64,000 nucleotides of DNA from Neorhizobium tomejilense (GCA_002968845.1 PVBG01000001.1:124001-188000), one strand, 5' to 3'. Shown: positions 1 to 8,927, counted from the stretch's first letter. Notes: generated by a model not told the origin, from the letters alone. A program made the numbers and translations.

Positions 1-155
1 GGACCATCGATCACCACGTCGCCTTTCACCTGATCCGCCCGAACGACGCGATGAAAGCTTCTGCCGCCGAGTTTGCCCGGCGCTTCCTGCAGGAGGCCGG
101 GTTCGACGAGACGGCGATCGCAGCCTTCATCGCGCCGGGACGGGGAAAGGGATAA
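1..155 (+). CDS. C-terminal fragment, possible LysR-type regulator
   Basis: The window opens inside a plus-strand reading frame whose first complete codon is at base 3 and which ends at TAA 153-155. About 50 residues are visible, beginning TIDHHVAFHLIRPNDAMKAS and ending in a basic tail. The pattern of a short beta strand (VAFHLIRP) followed by an amphipathic helix (AEFARRFLQEAG) resembles the end of the effector domain of LysR-type regulators, where a strand is followed by the last helix. This is only a resemblance: no DNA-binding domain is in the window. It could be another protein with the same C-terminal fold. It is tail-to-tail with the deacetylase-like gene that follows, so it probably belongs to a different unit. 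Confidence 0.4.
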   Translation, partial: TIDHHVAFHLIRPNDAMKASAAEFARRFLQEAGFDETAIAAFIAPGRGKG

Positions 156-224
156 ACCTAGGCACCTACCGCATGCACTGAATACCGCCGATATCGGTAA
201 TCAGCTCAGCTTGGGCTGGAGGGC

Positions 225-1109
225 TCACACCCCGCCATTCTCCCTGGCGAAGCGGGCGATATCGGCATGGGTGGCGAACCAGACGCCCTCGTGGCCCTGG
301 ATGTGCCTGATCAGATCCTCCAGCACGAAGATGCGCGAGCGGTAACCGGACACATGCGGATGCATGGTCAAAAGGAACAGCCCGCCTTCGATATAGGCGC
401 GGTCGAACTCCCGCTTGAAGATGTCGAGCACGGAGGTCGGCGGGGTGTAAGGGCGGAGCGCGGTAAACCGGTTCATGTTGAAATAGACCGCATCGTCGCG
501 GATCCACTCGACCGGCAGTTCGACCATGCCGGTCGGCTCGCCGTCCTCGACCAGTTCGTAAGGATCGTCGTCGGCCATCAGCGAGGAATCATAGATCAGC
601 CCGAGCTCGCGCTCGATCTTCAGCGTCTCATAGGAAAAGTCCCAGGAGGGCGTGCGCATGCCGACCGGGCGGATGCCGGTGATCTTTTCGAGCGTGTCGG
701 CGGCGCGGAAATGCAATTCCCGTTCCTTGTCGGCCGGAACCTTGGTGTTCACCTCGTGAATCCAGCCGTGCAGGCCGATTTCGTGGCCTTCGGCGATGAC
801 GCGCCGCTGTTCGTCGGGATAGAGGAGGGCCGCGACCGCCGGCACGAAGAAGGTCGCCGGGACATCGGCATTCTTCAGCGTTTCGAGGATGCGCGGCACG
901 CCCATGCGGTTGCCGTATTGCCCCTGGGACATGCGGCCGATCGATTCGCCGCCGTCGCGAAGTTCGTTGGTCTCATGGTCGCTGTCGAAGGAAAGGGCGA
1001 CCGCGCAGCGCGCGCCGTCCTTCCAGGCTTTCGGTTTCAGCGAACGGCCGGCGCGCACCTTGTTGACCTTGCCGCGCCACGTGGCCTCGTCCCACTCCCA
1101 GGGTTCCAT
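225..1109 (-). CDS. polysaccharide-deacetylase-fold hydrolase (PgdA/PuuE-like)
   Basis: A 294-residue protein of the NodB-homology (carbohydrate esterase 4) fold. Metal-site motifs are visible: the SFDSDHE segment at 40-46 supplies the acidic residues, and HGWIH at 114-118 is the HxxxH pair; later MRTPSWD and LTMHPH match the other conserved blocks. There is no signal peptide, so it should act in the cytoplasm. That fits the PgdA/PuuE/cyclic-imide-hydrolase branch, which works on small amides or imides, better than secreted chitin or peptidoglycan deacetylases. The ATG at 1109 was chosen because a GGGAGAACGG ribosome site precedes it; the upstream frame lacks one. It is the last gene of the minus-strand peptide-importer operon, 16 bases after the ATPase gene. 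The substrate is unknown; a role in breaking down the imported compound is inference. Confidence 0.8.
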   Translation of the reverse strand: MEPWEWDEATWRGKVNKVRAGRSLKPKAWKDGARCAVALSFDSDHETNELRDGGESIGRMSQGQYGNRMGVPRILETLKNADVPATFFVPAVAALLYPDEQRRVIAEGHEIGLHGWIHEVNTKVPADKERELHFRAADTLEKITGIRPVGMRTPSWDFSYETLKIERELGLIYDSSLMADDDPYELVEDGEPTGMVELPVEWIRDDAVYFNMNRFTALRPYTPPTSVLDIFKREFDRAYIEGGLFLLTMHPHVSGYRSRIFVLEDLIRHIQGHEGVWFATHADIARFARENGGV

Positions 1110-1125
1110 ATCCCGTTCTCCCTTT

Positions 1126-2841
1126 TTATTCGGCCGCCTCCGGCAGGACCGGCACGGCGGCGAGCAGCCGCTTGGTGTAATCGTGCTGCGGATCGGCATA
1201 GATCGTAGAGGCCACGCCTTCCTCGACGATTTTGCCGCGATACATGATCGCGACGCGGTCGCAGAGATGCCGGACGACGGACAGGTCGTGGCTGATGAAG
1301 ATCAGTGAAAGGTCGAGCTCGGCGCGCAGGCGGATCAACAGGTTGATGATCTGCGCCTGGATCGACACGTCGAGCGAGGCGACCGGTTCGTCACAGACGA
1401 CCACATCCGGCTGCATGGCGAGCGCGCGGGCGATCGCGATGCGCTGCCGCTGGCCGCCGGAGAATTGGTGCGGGAAACGGTTGGCGAAGGTGGGATCGAG
1501 CCCGACTGCTGCCAGCCATTCCCCGACATAGACCAGCGCTTCGGCGCGTGTCACCAGCTTATGGGCGAGCGGCCCTTCAGCGATGATATCGCCGATCCGC
1601 ATGCGGCCGTTGAGCGACGCAAACGGATCCTGGAAGATCGTCTGGATGCGGGTGGTGATTTTTCGCGCATTGCGGCCGTGGCTCATGACCGGCTTGCCGT
1701 TGAGACGGATCGTTCCGGAGGTTGGAATCGCAATGCCGGCAGCCATGCGGCCGAGCGTCGATTTTCCGGAACCGGATTCGCCGACAAGGCCAAGCACTTC
1801 GCCACGCTTCAGCGTGATCGACACGCCGTCGACCGCCTGGACGACCGGCATCGGCTGGGAAATGCCGGACTTGATCGCCAGGTTCCTGAACAGGCCCGCC
1901 GGCTTTTCGAAGCGCTTCATCGCATCGTCGATGACGAGATAGGGGCTGCCGAGCGGCGGCAGGTTCAGTGTCGCCGACTTGCGCGGCGGCGGTGCCGCAT
2001 CCGCGATGCCGCTGCCGCGCAGCAGCAGTTGCCCGGGCTTGGCGCGTGAGGGCAACGCATCGAGCAGCGCCTTGGTATAATCGTGCTGCGGGCGGGTCAG
2101 CACGCCGAGCGCCGGGCCGATCTCGACGATCTTGCCGTATCTCATCACCGCGACGCGGTCGGCGATCGACGAGACGATCGCCAGATCATGGCTGATCCAG
2201 ATCAGCGCGGTGCCGAGTTCGGTCACCAGTTCCTTCATCTCGGCGAGGATTTCCGCCTGGATCGACACGTCGAGCGCCGTTGTCGGTTCGTCGCAGATGA
2301 TCAGCTTCGGCCGGTGCAGCAGGGCGATGGCGATGGCCACGCGCTGGCGCATGCCTCCGGAAAACTGATGCGGGAAGAAATCCACCTTGCGTTCGGGCTC
2401 GCTGATGCGGACCTGGGCGAGCGCCTTGATCGCTCTTTCCCGTGCGTCCGATGCGCTGATTTTTTCATGGGCTTCGAGCGCGAGCCTGATCTGGGTGCCG
2501 ATGCTCAGGACCGGGTTCAAGGTCATCATCGGGTCCTGGAAGACCATCGAAATGGTCTTGCCGCGGATGGCGCGCAGTTCATGCGCGGGCAGACCGATCA
2601 GCTCACGGCCGTCGAGCTTGATCGAACCCTCGACGATGCGGCCGGGTTCGTCGATCAGGCCGATGATCGAGAAACCGGTGATCGACTTGCCGGAACCGGA
2701 TTCTCCGACAAGGCCAAGCACTTCGCCGGGCGCCAGCGAAAACGAGACGCCGTCGACCGCCTTGATCTCGCCGCGTCCGCTCGGAAACCAGGTCCTGAGG
2801 TTGGTGACTTCCAGAAGCGGAGCACTCGTCGTTTCAGTCAT
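1126..2841 (-). CDS. peptide-type ABC importer, fused double ATPase (DppD-DppF type)
   Basis: A 571-residue protein with two complete ATP-binding cassettes, equivalent to DppD and DppF joined in one chain. The first cassette shows Walker A GESGSGKS at 46-53, signature [15 protein letters not shown] and Walker [12 protein letters not shown]. The second repeats [24 protein letters not shown] and [12 protein letters not shown]. Both catalytic glutamates are present, so both sites should hydrolyse ATP. Each half carries the C-terminal oligopeptide/dipeptide extension, with the [10 protein letters not shown] and [10 protein letters not shown] segments. It overlaps the upstream permease gene by four bases and powers the importer of this operon together with the binding protein at 6227-7819. 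Confidence 0.95.
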   Translation of the reverse strand: MTETTSAPLLEVTNLRTWFPSGRGEIKAVDGVSFSLAPGEVLGLVGESGSGKSITGFSIIGLIDEPGRIVEGSIKLDGRELIGLPAHELRAIRGKTISMVFQDPMMTLNPVLSIGTQIRLALEAHEKISASDARERAIKALAQVRISEPERKVDFFPHQFSGGMRQRVAIAIALLHRPKLIICDEPTTALDVSIQAEILAEMKELVTELGTALIWISHDLAIVSSIADRVAVMRYGKIVEIGPALGVLTRPQHDYTKALLDALPSRAKPGQLLLRGSGIADAAPPPRKSATLNLPPLGSPYLVIDDAMKRFEKPAGLFRNLAIKSGISQPMPVVQAVDGVSITLKRGEVLGLVGESGSGKSTLGRMAAGIAIPTSGTIRLNGKPVMSHGRNARKITTRIQTIFQDPFASLNGRMRIGDIIAEGPLAHKLVTRAEALVYVGEWLAAVGLDPTFANRFPHQFSGGQRQRIAIARALAMQPDVVVCDEPVASLDVSIQAQIINLLIRLRAELDLSLIFISHDLSVVRHLCDRVAIMYRGKIVEEGVASTIYADPQHDYTKRLLAAVPVLPEAAE

Positions 2842-3713
2842 CGGCGGAGCCTCGGATTGAGCTGATCGCGGATCTGGTCACCGACGAGGTTGAGCGAGAC
2901 GATGAACAGGATCAGCGCCACGCCCGGATAGATCGAGATCCAGTAGCGGCCGGAAAGCAGATACTGGAAGCCGTTGGCGATCAGCATGCCGAGCGACGGT
3001 TCGGTCGGCGGCAGGCCGACGCCCAGGAAGGAGAGGGTGGCTTCCAGCGAAATGGCGCTCGCCACCTGCACCGTCGCGACGACGATCAGCGGCGGCAGCG
3101 AGTTCGGCAGGATGTGCTTGACCACGACACGCCAGGGCGACAGCGGGATCGAGAGCGCGGCCTCGACATAGTCCTTCTGCCTTTCGGCCGATGCCGCGCC
3201 GTGGGCGGTGCGAGCGAAATAGGCGTACTGGGCGAAGATCAGCGCCATGATCAGCTGATAACGCCCCTGGCCGAGAAGGGCCGCGATGACGAAGGCGAGC
3301 AGGATTGCCGGGAAGGAAAGCTGCAGGTCGACGATACGCATGGCAAGGCTCTCGAAGCGGCCACCGATATAGGCGGCCGAGCAGCCAACCACCGCGCCGA
3401 TGACGAAGGCGATGCCGCCAGCGATCACGCCCATTTGCAGCGAGATGCGCAGGCCGTAGATGATCGCCGACAGGAGGTCGCGGCCTTGCGAGTCCGTGCC
3501 GAGCCAATGGGTGTAACCGCCGGTGCCGACATAACCCGGCGCACGGCGGGCATCGCGCAGCACGAGGCTGGTCAGGTCGTACGGATCTTGCGGGGTGACC
3601 AGCGGCGCGACGATCGCGGTCAGGACGATCAGCAGGACGACGATCGCGGCGCCCGTCGCGACCTTGTTGCGGAAGAATTCCTCGAGGAAACGGCCAAGCA
3701 GAGTATCGCGCAT
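2838..3713 (-). CDS. peptide-type ABC importer permease (DppC type)
   Basis: A 291-residue inner-membrane protein of the DppC/OppC family. The N-terminal region has one membrane segment after a short cytoplasmic tail, then the family motif LGTDSQGRDLLS near residue 70 and a binding-protein-dependent transport domain with about five more segments. The cytoplasmic coupling loop reads YVEAALSIPLSPWRVVVKHILPN, partly quoted here only to mark it; it contacts the ATPase. It forms the translocation pore with the DppB-type permease, whose stop overlaps this start (TGATG), so translation is coupled. Confidence 0.92.
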   Translation of the reverse strand: MRDTLLGRFLEEFFRNKVATGAAIVVLLIVLTAIVAPLVTPQDPYDLTSLVLRDARRAPGYVGTGGYTHWLGTDSQGRDLLSAIIYGLRISLQMGVIAGGIAFVIGAVVGCSAAYIGGRFESLAMRIVDLQLSFPAILLAFVIAALLGQGRYQLIMALIFAQYAYFARTAHGAASAERQKDYVEAALSIPLSPWRVVVKHILPNSLPPLIVVATVQVASAISLEATLSFLGVGLPPTEPSLGMLIANGFQYLLSGRYWISIYPGVALILFIVSLNLVGDQIRDQLNPRLRR

Positions 3714-4684
3714 CAGGCACGGCCCTTTCGCAGGCGCGGATCGAGCAGCGCGTAGGTCAGATCGACGATCAGGTTAATGACGATGAACAGGAAGGCGACG
3801 AGCATCAGGTAGGCGACCATGACGGGCCGGTCGAGCGAGGTGATGCTGTCGATGATCAGCTTGCCGAGGCCGGGCCAGGAAAAGATGGTTTCGGTGACGA
3901 CCGCAAAGGCGAGGGTCGAGCCGAGCTCCAGACCGAAGACGGTGACGAGCGGAATTGAGATCAGGCGAAGCACGTGCCGGCTCAGCACCGTGAATTCGGA
4001 CAGGCCGGCGGCACGGGCGAATTTCACCGTGTCGCTCAGCATCAGTTCGCGTGTACCGGCGCGGGCGAGGCGGATCATCAAAGAGAACTTGAAGAGCGCC
4101 AGGTTCAGTGCCGGCAGTACCAGATGCGAGAGGCCGTCGCCGGTGAGGAAGCTGAAATCGACGCCGAAGAGGCTCACCGTCTCGCCGCGTCCGCCGGCCG
4201 GCATGCAGCCGCATTGAACGGCAAACACCATGATCAGCATCAGGCCGAACCAGAAGGTCGGCACCGAGAATCCGAGGATCGAGATCGCCATGATGGCACG
4301 GGAAACCAGGCTATGCGGCCGGTAGCCGGCATACATGCCGATCGGGATGCCGACGAGGCTGGCAAATAGAACGGCCGCCAGCGTCAGTTCCAGCGTCGCC
4401 GGCAGGCGGGTGAGGATCAGTTCGCTGACCGGCATGCTATAAACGAGCGAGCGGCCGAAATCGCCTTCGATCAGCCGGCCGAGAAAGGCGAAATATTGCC
4501 GCCACAGCGGCTGGTCGAGCCCGTATTGGGCGATCACCGCAGCGCGAATGTCCTGCGTCGCATCCGGCGAGATCAGCACGTCGATGGGATTGCCGACGGC
4601 ATAGACGCCGCAGAAGACGAGCGCCGACATCGCGATGACCACGATCGCCGCCTGCCACAGGCGTTGCAAGACGAAACTTAACAT
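3713..4684 (-). CDS. peptide-type ABC importer permease (DppB type)
   Basis: A 323-residue inner-membrane protein of the DppB/OppB family. It starts MLSFVLQRLWQAAIVV, a typical first membrane helix. The conserved features are a QYGLDQPLWRQY block, GDFGRSL, a transport domain with about five further helices, and the C-terminal DLTYALLDPRLR ending. The frame stays open upstream to 5062, but the family N-terminus begins at the ATG at 4684, so I take that as the start; the stretch above it is antisense to nothing and overlaps the creatininase gene. It pairs with the DppC-type permease immediately downstream. Confidence 0.92.
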   Translation of the reverse strand: MLSFVLQRLWQAAIVVIAMSALVFCGVYAVGNPIDVLISPDATQDIRAAVIAQYGLDQPLWRQYFAFLGRLIEGDFGRSLVYSMPVSELILTRLPATLELTLAAVLFASLVGIPIGMYAGYRPHSLVSRAIMAISILGFSVPTFWFGLMLIMVFAVQCGCMPAGGRGETVSLFGVDFSFLTGDGLSHLVLPALNLALFKFSLMIRLARAGTRELMLSDTVKFARAAGLSEFTVLSRHVLRLISIPLVTVFGLELGSTLAFAVVTETIFSWPGLGKLIIDSITSLDRPVMVAYLMLVAFLFIVINLIVDLTYALLDPRLRKGRA

Positions 4685-4760
4685 ATGTTCCCCTGTTCTT
4701 GTCCCCCAGTCCCGTCTTCTGCGGGTTTCGTAGGGTGAGGCTCCGAAGGATACCTCGCCG

Positions 4761-5462
4761 TCAGCGCCAGTCGTTTTCGAGAAGATCGCGAGTTTCCGCG
4801 ACCGCCACATCCCAGATCGCCAGCATGTCCTCGTCGGGGCGCTGGTAGAGGCCGTGATAGTTTCCGTCCCCAAGGAGTTTCCGCTTGCGTCCCGCATCGA
4901 CCTGGGCAAGGCCGGCGAAATCCACTTTCGGCTTGGCGGTCGTCGGCTGACGCTGATCTTTCGTACGGGTCCAGGGGAAGTTTTCCATCCAGGAGGCGTG
5001 CGAGGCGGCTGGATCGGTTTCCTGCACCTTTGCCCAGGTTTTGGGCGCCCGCCACCAGTCATGGAATTTCACAGAGGCATCAGGATGCGCATTCAGCCAT
5101 TCGGAGATGACGGCGGTTGCCGGCGTGTTGCCGCCGTGGCCGTTGACGATCAGGATGCGGCGGAAGCCGGAACGGTGGATGCTATCCATCAAGTCGCGGA
5201 TCACGCCGATATAGGTGGAGAGCGTCAATGTCAGCGTGCCGGGAAAGGTCGCAAACGACGAGGCGAGGCCATAGGGCACGACAGGGAAAACCGGGATGCC
5301 GAGCGGTTCGGCCGCGTCGAGGGAGATCTTTTCGGCAAGGATCATGTCCGTCGCGAGGCTAAGATAGGCGTGCTGCTCGACGCTGCCGATCGGGAGCACG
5401 CAACGGTCGTCTTCGGCCGCCCGTTCCTCCACCTGCATCCAGTTCATATCCGCGATCTTCAT
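4761..5462 (-). CDS. creatininase-family amidohydrolase
   Basis: A 233-residue cytoplasmic metal-dependent hydrolase of the creatininase/FAPy-deformylase/ArfB family. The metal-binding motifs are visible: GSVEQHAYL (E29, H31) with D39 in the following helix, and NGHGGN near residue 120. Known members open cyclic amides (creatinine), deformylate pyrimidines or act in mycofactocin and riboflavin pathways, so the family alone does not fix the substrate. The ATG at 5462 has GGAGA eight bases upstream. It is the first gene of the minus-strand operon, ahead of the two permeases, and probably processes what they import. The intergenic DNA before it holds the two operator candidates shared with the MarR gene. 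Confidence 0.88.
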   Translation of the reverse strand: MKIADMNWMQVEERAAEDDRCVLPIGSVEQHAYLSLATDMILAEKISLDAAEPLGIPVFPVVPYGLASSFATFPGTLTLTLSTYIGVIRDLMDSIHRSGFRRILIVNGHGGNTPATAVISEWLNAHPDASVKFHDWWRAPKTWAKVQETDPAASHASWMENFPWTRTKDQRQPTTAKPKVDFAGLAQVDAGRKRKLLGDGNYHGLYQRPDEDMLAIWDVAVAETRDLLENDWR

Positions 5463-5564
5463 GAAATCTCCATGCGATGCGCGTGACGCGCAAAAACTAA
5501 TCACAATCTCGCACAAAAGCACAAAAAATGTGCCTTGACAGGCGCTGCGCCAATCAAATGCAAA

Positions 5565-5578
5565 GTTCCATACGGAAC
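5565..5578. promoter_or_regulatory. operator candidate 1, GTTCCATACGGAAC
   Basis: A 14-base inverted repeat (GTTCC, four-base centre, GGAAC) between the creatininase operon and the marR gene. The same 14 bases recur 53 bases away. A TTGACA box (5535-5540) lies just upstream on the plus strand. It is probably bound by the MarR protein encoded next door, although the sequence style is also seen for IclR-type regulators. Confidence 0.6.
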
Positions 5579-5617
5579 TAAAAAAAAGAGATTGACAGCC
5601 AAATAAGCCACCGTCAA

Positions 5618-5631
5618 GTTCCATACGGAAC
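5618..5631. promoter_or_regulatory. operator candidate 2, GTTCCATACGGAAC
   Basis: Exact second copy of the palindrome, preceded by AA as in the first copy. It lies 39 bases before the TTG start of the marR gene, and a second TTGACA box (5592-5597) stands upstream at a distance similar to that of the first copy. The centre-to-centre spacing of 53 bases is close to five helical turns, which would let two dimers sit on the same face. This suggests joint control of both divergent units. Confidence 0.6.
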
Positions 5632-5669
5632 AAAATCCGGACCTCGGATTTCTGCGGGAGCTGACGGCA

Positions 5670-6230
5670 TTGCAATTGGAAATCTCATCCTTCGATGCGC
5701 TCCTCAGGCAGGGTGGCAAGGCCGCGGCCGGCAGTCATGGCGTCGATGATCTGGTTTCCGTGAAGCTGTGGCAGAACCCCTGCTGGCTTTCGTTCCGCAT
5801 CAATTTTCTGGCGCTGCAGTTCAACGAGCCGATCTATCGCTGGATCGAAAAAGAGTATGGGCTGGCCCGGCCGGAATTCGTTGTTCTCTATTCGCTCGGC
5901 CTTTCGAACGGCCTGACGGCGAGTGCCATCAGCAGCTCCTCGGGTTTCCCGAAGAATACGATGAGCCGGGCGATCCAGAAGCTGATCGACAAGAACATCA
6001 TCCGGCGCGAGGTCGACGCGGCGGATCTTCGAAGCTTCGTCCTGTTCATCACGGACGAAGGAAAGCGCATCGTCGACCAAGCCATCCAGCCGATGGTGGA
6101 GCGCGAAAAGGTCATGCTGTCGGGGCTGACGCCTGCCGAAAAGCTGATGCTCTCCGAGCTGCTGGCGAAAGTCGTCGTGGACTCACCCAACTGGCCCCCA
6201 ATGATAAATATAGAGGAGAACGAAGAATGA
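5670..6230 (+). CDS. MarR-family transcriptional regulator
   Basis: A 186-residue winged-helix protein. The MarR core is clear: dimerisation helix around NEPIYRWIEKEYGL, recognition-helix region SSGFPKNTMSRAIQKLIDKN at about 107-126, and a wing with the basic ADLRSFVLFITDEG segment. The start is TTG at 5670, supported by GGGAG nine bases upstream; no ATG lies in a better place, and a later start would still leave the DNA-binding domain. The stop overlaps the start of the binding-protein gene (ATGA), so the regulator and the transporter's binding protein are co-translated. It likely senses the transported compound or a derivative and acts at the paired palindromes upstream. Confidence 0.85.
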   Translation: MQLEISSFDALLRQGGKAAAGSHGVDDLVSVKLWQNPCWLSFRINFLALQFNEPIYRWIEKEYGLARPEFVVLYSLGLSNGLTASAISSSSGFPKNTMSRAIQKLIDKNIIRREVDAADLRSFVLFITDEGKRIVDQAIQPMVEREKVMLSGLTPAEKLMLSELLAKVVVDSPNWPPMINIEENEE

Positions 6231-7819
6231 CTATTCTCAAGACATTCCGCACAGCGGCTCTCGCCGCCGTACTGCTCGGCAGCGTTTCGGGTGCTGCACT
6301 TGCCGCCGACCTGATGATCGGCGTGCGCGCCGGCCCGCTATCGGTCGATCCGCATTTCACCGCCGCCGGCACCCACGCCGAAGCGGTCAAGCATATCTAC
6401 GACTCGCTGGTGAAATCCGGCAACAACCTCGAACTCGAGCCTGGGCTGGCGACCAGCTGGACCGCCATCGACAATACGACCTGGGAGTTCAAGCTCCGCC
6501 CGGGCGTCAAATTCCACGACGGCTCCGACTTCACCGCCGAGGACGTGAAATTCTCGATCGAGCGCATCCCGGCAGTCACCGGCCCAAACCCGACCACCAT
6601 CTATGTGCGCCGCGTCCGAGGTATCGAGATCGTCGATCCGTTGACGATCCGGATCAAGACCGATGGTGCCGCGCCGAACCTGCCGAACGACTTCATCCGC
6701 CTGTTCGTCGTGTCGCACACGGCGGCCAAGGACTTTTCCGCCAATGCCGACAAGGCTTCGGAAGGCTTCAACTCCGGCAAGGCGGCGATCGGTACCGGTC
6801 CCTACAAGTTCGTCTCCTGGACGCCGAAGGAACAGCTCGTGCTGCAGAAGTTCGACGGCTACTGGGGCGAAAAGGAGCCTTGGGACAAGGTGACCCGCAA
6901 GGAAATTCCCAATGATGCGGCCCGCGTTGCGCAGCTGAAAGCCGGCCAGGTCGACCTGATCTCGCGCATCCCGGCCTCCGACGTGCCCACGCTGGAGAAG
7001 GATACCAAGCTCACCGTCGTGCGCCAGAACAGCGTCTACCTCTTCAATATCGCCTTCGACTTCCGTGAGAAGCCGCCGCAGGTGAGCGCCAAGGACGGCT
7101 CGCCGCTGCCCAAGAACCCCTTCCAGGATCCCAAGGTGCGCGAAGCCTTCGATCTGGCGATCGACCGCGAAACGGTCACCGAGATCGCCATGGAGGGCAT
7201 GGGCACCGTCCAGTCGCAACTCGTGACGCCGAACATCTTCGGCTGGAACCCTAACGTCAAATCCACGAAGGCCGATCCGGCTAAGGCCAAGAAGCTGCTT
7301 GCCGAAGCCGGATATCCGAACGGCTTCAAGGTGACCTTCTCCTTCACCAACGACCGCCTGCCGGGTGACAAGGATGTGGGCACGACGATCGCACAAATGC
7401 TGACCGCAATCGGCATCCAGGTGGAAGCGAACTCTCAGCCGGGCGCCGTGTTCTTCCCGGCTAACACGCGCGGAGACTACTCGATGACCATGTCGGGCTG
7501 GGGCACGCTGACAGGTGAATCGAACTACACGCTGTCTTCGCTGGCCCACAGCAACGATGCGACCACCAAGCTCGGCGCCTTCAACCTTCGCGGCTATGTC
7601 AACAAGACGATGGACAAGCTGATCGAGGACGCCGCCATCGAGATGGACCCCAAGAAGCGCGAAAAGTTCCTGATGGATGCCAATGCCCTGGTTTCGACCG
7701 ATCGGCCCTATCTGGCGATTGCCTCGACCGTCTCGGCCTGGGGCATGAAGAAGGGCATCACCATCGTTCCCCGTTCCGACGAGGACACGCTGGCAATGAA
7801 CATCCGCCCGGCGAAATAG
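6227..7819 (+). CDS. periplasmic binding protein of peptide-type ABC importer (DppA family)
   Basis: A 530-residue extracellular solute-binding protein, family 5. Residues 1-27 form a Sec signal peptide (hydrophobic LAAVLLGSVSG, cleavage after ALA). The family signature blocks include LEPGLATSW, KLRPGVKFHDGSDFTAEDVKFS and GTGPYKFVSW; the length is normal. The start ATG overlaps the marR stop, with an AGAGGAG ribosome site in the end of marR. It is the periplasmic receptor for the permeases and ATPase encoded on the opposite strand (1126-4684). The split of one importer between two divergent units is consistent with shared operators at 5565-5631. Confidence 0.93.
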   Translation: MTILKTFRTAALAAVLLGSVSGAALAADLMIGVRAGPLSVDPHFTAAGTHAEAVKHIYDSLVKSGNNLELEPGLATSWTAIDNTTWEFKLRPGVKFHDGSDFTAEDVKFSIERIPAVTGPNPTTIYVRRVRGIEIVDPLTIRIKTDGAAPNLPNDFIRLFVVSHTAAKDFSANADKASEGFNSGKAAIGTGPYKFVSWTPKEQLVLQKFDGYWGEKEPWDKVTRKEIPNDAARVAQLKAGQVDLISRIPASDVPTLEKDTKLTVVRQNSVYLFNIAFDFREKPPQVSAKDGSPLPKNPFQDPKVREAFDLAIDRETVTEIAMEGMGTVQSQLVTPNIFGWNPNVKSTKADPAKAKKLLAEAGYPNGFKVTFSFTNDRLPGDKDVGTTIAQMLTAIGIQVEANSQPGAVFFPANTRGDYSMTMSGWGTLTGESNYTLSSLAHSNDATTKLGAFNLRGYVNKTMDKLIEDAAIEMDPKKREKFLMDANALVSTDRPYLAIASTVSAWGMKKGITIVPRSDEDTLAMNIRPAK

Positions 7820-7843
7820 GCCATCCCCCACCTACGAGCTACC

Positions 7844-7870
7844 GGCCGGGCATCTCGCCCGGCCTTTTTT
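7844..7870 (+). terminator. Rho-independent terminator after the binding-protein gene
   Basis: GGCCGGGC and GCCCGGCC form an eight-base-pair stem around a five-base loop, followed by a run of six T. It begins 25 bases after the binding-protein stop and separates that gene from the isoaspartyl peptidase gene. Confidence 0.88.
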
Positions 7871-7904
7871 CTGAAAACTTCAAGTTCGGACGGGAGAAGG
7901 ACCG

Positions 7905-8855
7905 ATGGGAAAGATTGCGCTGGCGATCCACGGCGGCTGCGGCGTCATGGCGAAGCTCGACCTGAGCGACGAGGAATGGGCGGCTGCCCGTGTCGATCTC
8001 GGACGGGCGCTGAAAGCCGGCTGGGAAATCCTGACGGCAGGCGGCGCGGCGCTCGACGCGGTGCAGGCCGCCGTGGTCGTCATGGAGGATTCGCCGCATT
8101 TCAACGCCGGTTACGGCGCAGCGCTGAACACCAACGGCAAACATGAGCTCGACGCATCGATCATGGACGGCCGCACGCTCGAAGCCGGCGCGGTGACGCT
8201 GGTGCGGCGCATCCGCAATCCGATCAAGGCGGCCCGCAAGATCATGGAAGATGGCGATGCGATCCTGCTTGGCGGCGATGCGGCCGACGATTTCGCCCGC
8301 GAGGCGGGGCTCGATATCGTCGAGCCGGACTATTTCACCACCGAGCGCCGCACCAAGGCGCTGGCGGCGATGAAGGCGCATGCTGCGGCGGGCACAGCGG
8401 CGAAAGCCAGCGAGTCGGAAAAGCATGGCACGGTCGGTGCGGTGGCGCTCGACAGCGCCGGGCATCTGGCGGCGGCGACCTCGACTGGCGGCTACAACAA
8501 CAAGCCGGAAGGCCGGATCGGCGACACCCCGATCATCGGCGCAGGAACCTATGCACGGGACGGGGCCTGCGCCGTTTCCGGCACCGGCAAGGGCGAATAT
8601 TTCATGCGTTATGCCGTCGGCCATGAAGTGGCGGCCCGCGTCTCCTATCTCGGCGAGAGCCTTGAGAAGGCCGCCGCAAAGGTCATCCAGGAGGACCTGA
8701 AGCAGCACGATATCGGGGCAGGCCTCGTGGCGGTCGGCGCCGACGGCTCGATCACCGCGCCTTACAATACGGACGGCATGTTCCGCGGCTGGGTGACGCC
8801 GGAAGGCGAATTCCACGTCGCCACCCATGGCGAGGTTTTCCCGATCAATCCCTGA
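7905..8855 (+). CDS. iaaA: isoaspartyl peptidase / L-asparaginase (Ntn hydrolase)
   Basis: A 316-residue plant-type asparaginase. These proteins cleave themselves in front of a threonine that becomes the nucleophile; here it is T176 in HGTVGAVALD. Other family blocks are visible: IHGGCG at the N-terminus, NAGYGAALN, and STGGYNNKPEGRIGDTPIIG, which shapes the substrate pocket. The enzyme hydrolyses beta-aspartyl dipeptides and asparagine in the cytoplasm. It sits on the same strand just after the binding-protein terminator, so it may be transcribed by readthrough or from its own promoter. Next to a peptide importer, a job in using beta-aspartyl peptides or related amides is plausible. Confidence 0.92.
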   Translation: MGKIALAIHGGCGVMAKLDLSDEEWAAARVDLGRALKAGWEILTAGGAALDAVQAAVVVMEDSPHFNAGYGAALNTNGKHELDASIMDGRTLEAGAVTLVRRIRNPIKAARKIMEDGDAILLGGDAADDFAREAGLDIVEPDYFTTERRTKALAAMKAHAAAGTAAKASESEKHGTVGAVALDSAGHLAAATSTGGYNNKPEGRIGDTPIIGAGTYARDGACAVSGTGKGEYFMRYAVGHEVAARVSYLGESLEKAAAKVIQEDLKQHDIGAGLVAVGADGSITAPYNTDGMFRGWVTPEGEFHVATHGEVFPINP

Positions 8856-8876
8856 ACCGGCAGAACTTCCGGCACG

Positions 8877-8903
8877 AAAAGTCCGGCGGGATGACCGCCG
8901 GAC
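8877..8903 (-). terminator. terminator of hppD
   Basis: GTCCGGCGG and CCGCCGGAC form a perfect nine-base-pair stem with a five-base loop. On the minus strand it is followed by CTTTT, so it fits as the end of the hppD transcript; on the plus strand there is no T run directly after it, but it lies between the convergent genes. Confidence 0.75.
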
Positions 8904-8927
8904 CTCGCGCCCTCCGGAGCCGCTCTT

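Noticed and set aside
267-1208. Long plus-strand open frame of about 310 codons opposite the deacetylase-fold gene
   Set aside because: It is the antisense of a well-conserved gene, lacks a ribosome site and its protein resembles nothing; high GC keeps such frames open.
6338-7831. Minus-strand frame of nearly 500 codons opposite the first peptide-binding protein
   Set aside because: The plus-strand protein has a signal peptide and family motifs; the antisense product is His/Arg-rich without a recognisable domain.
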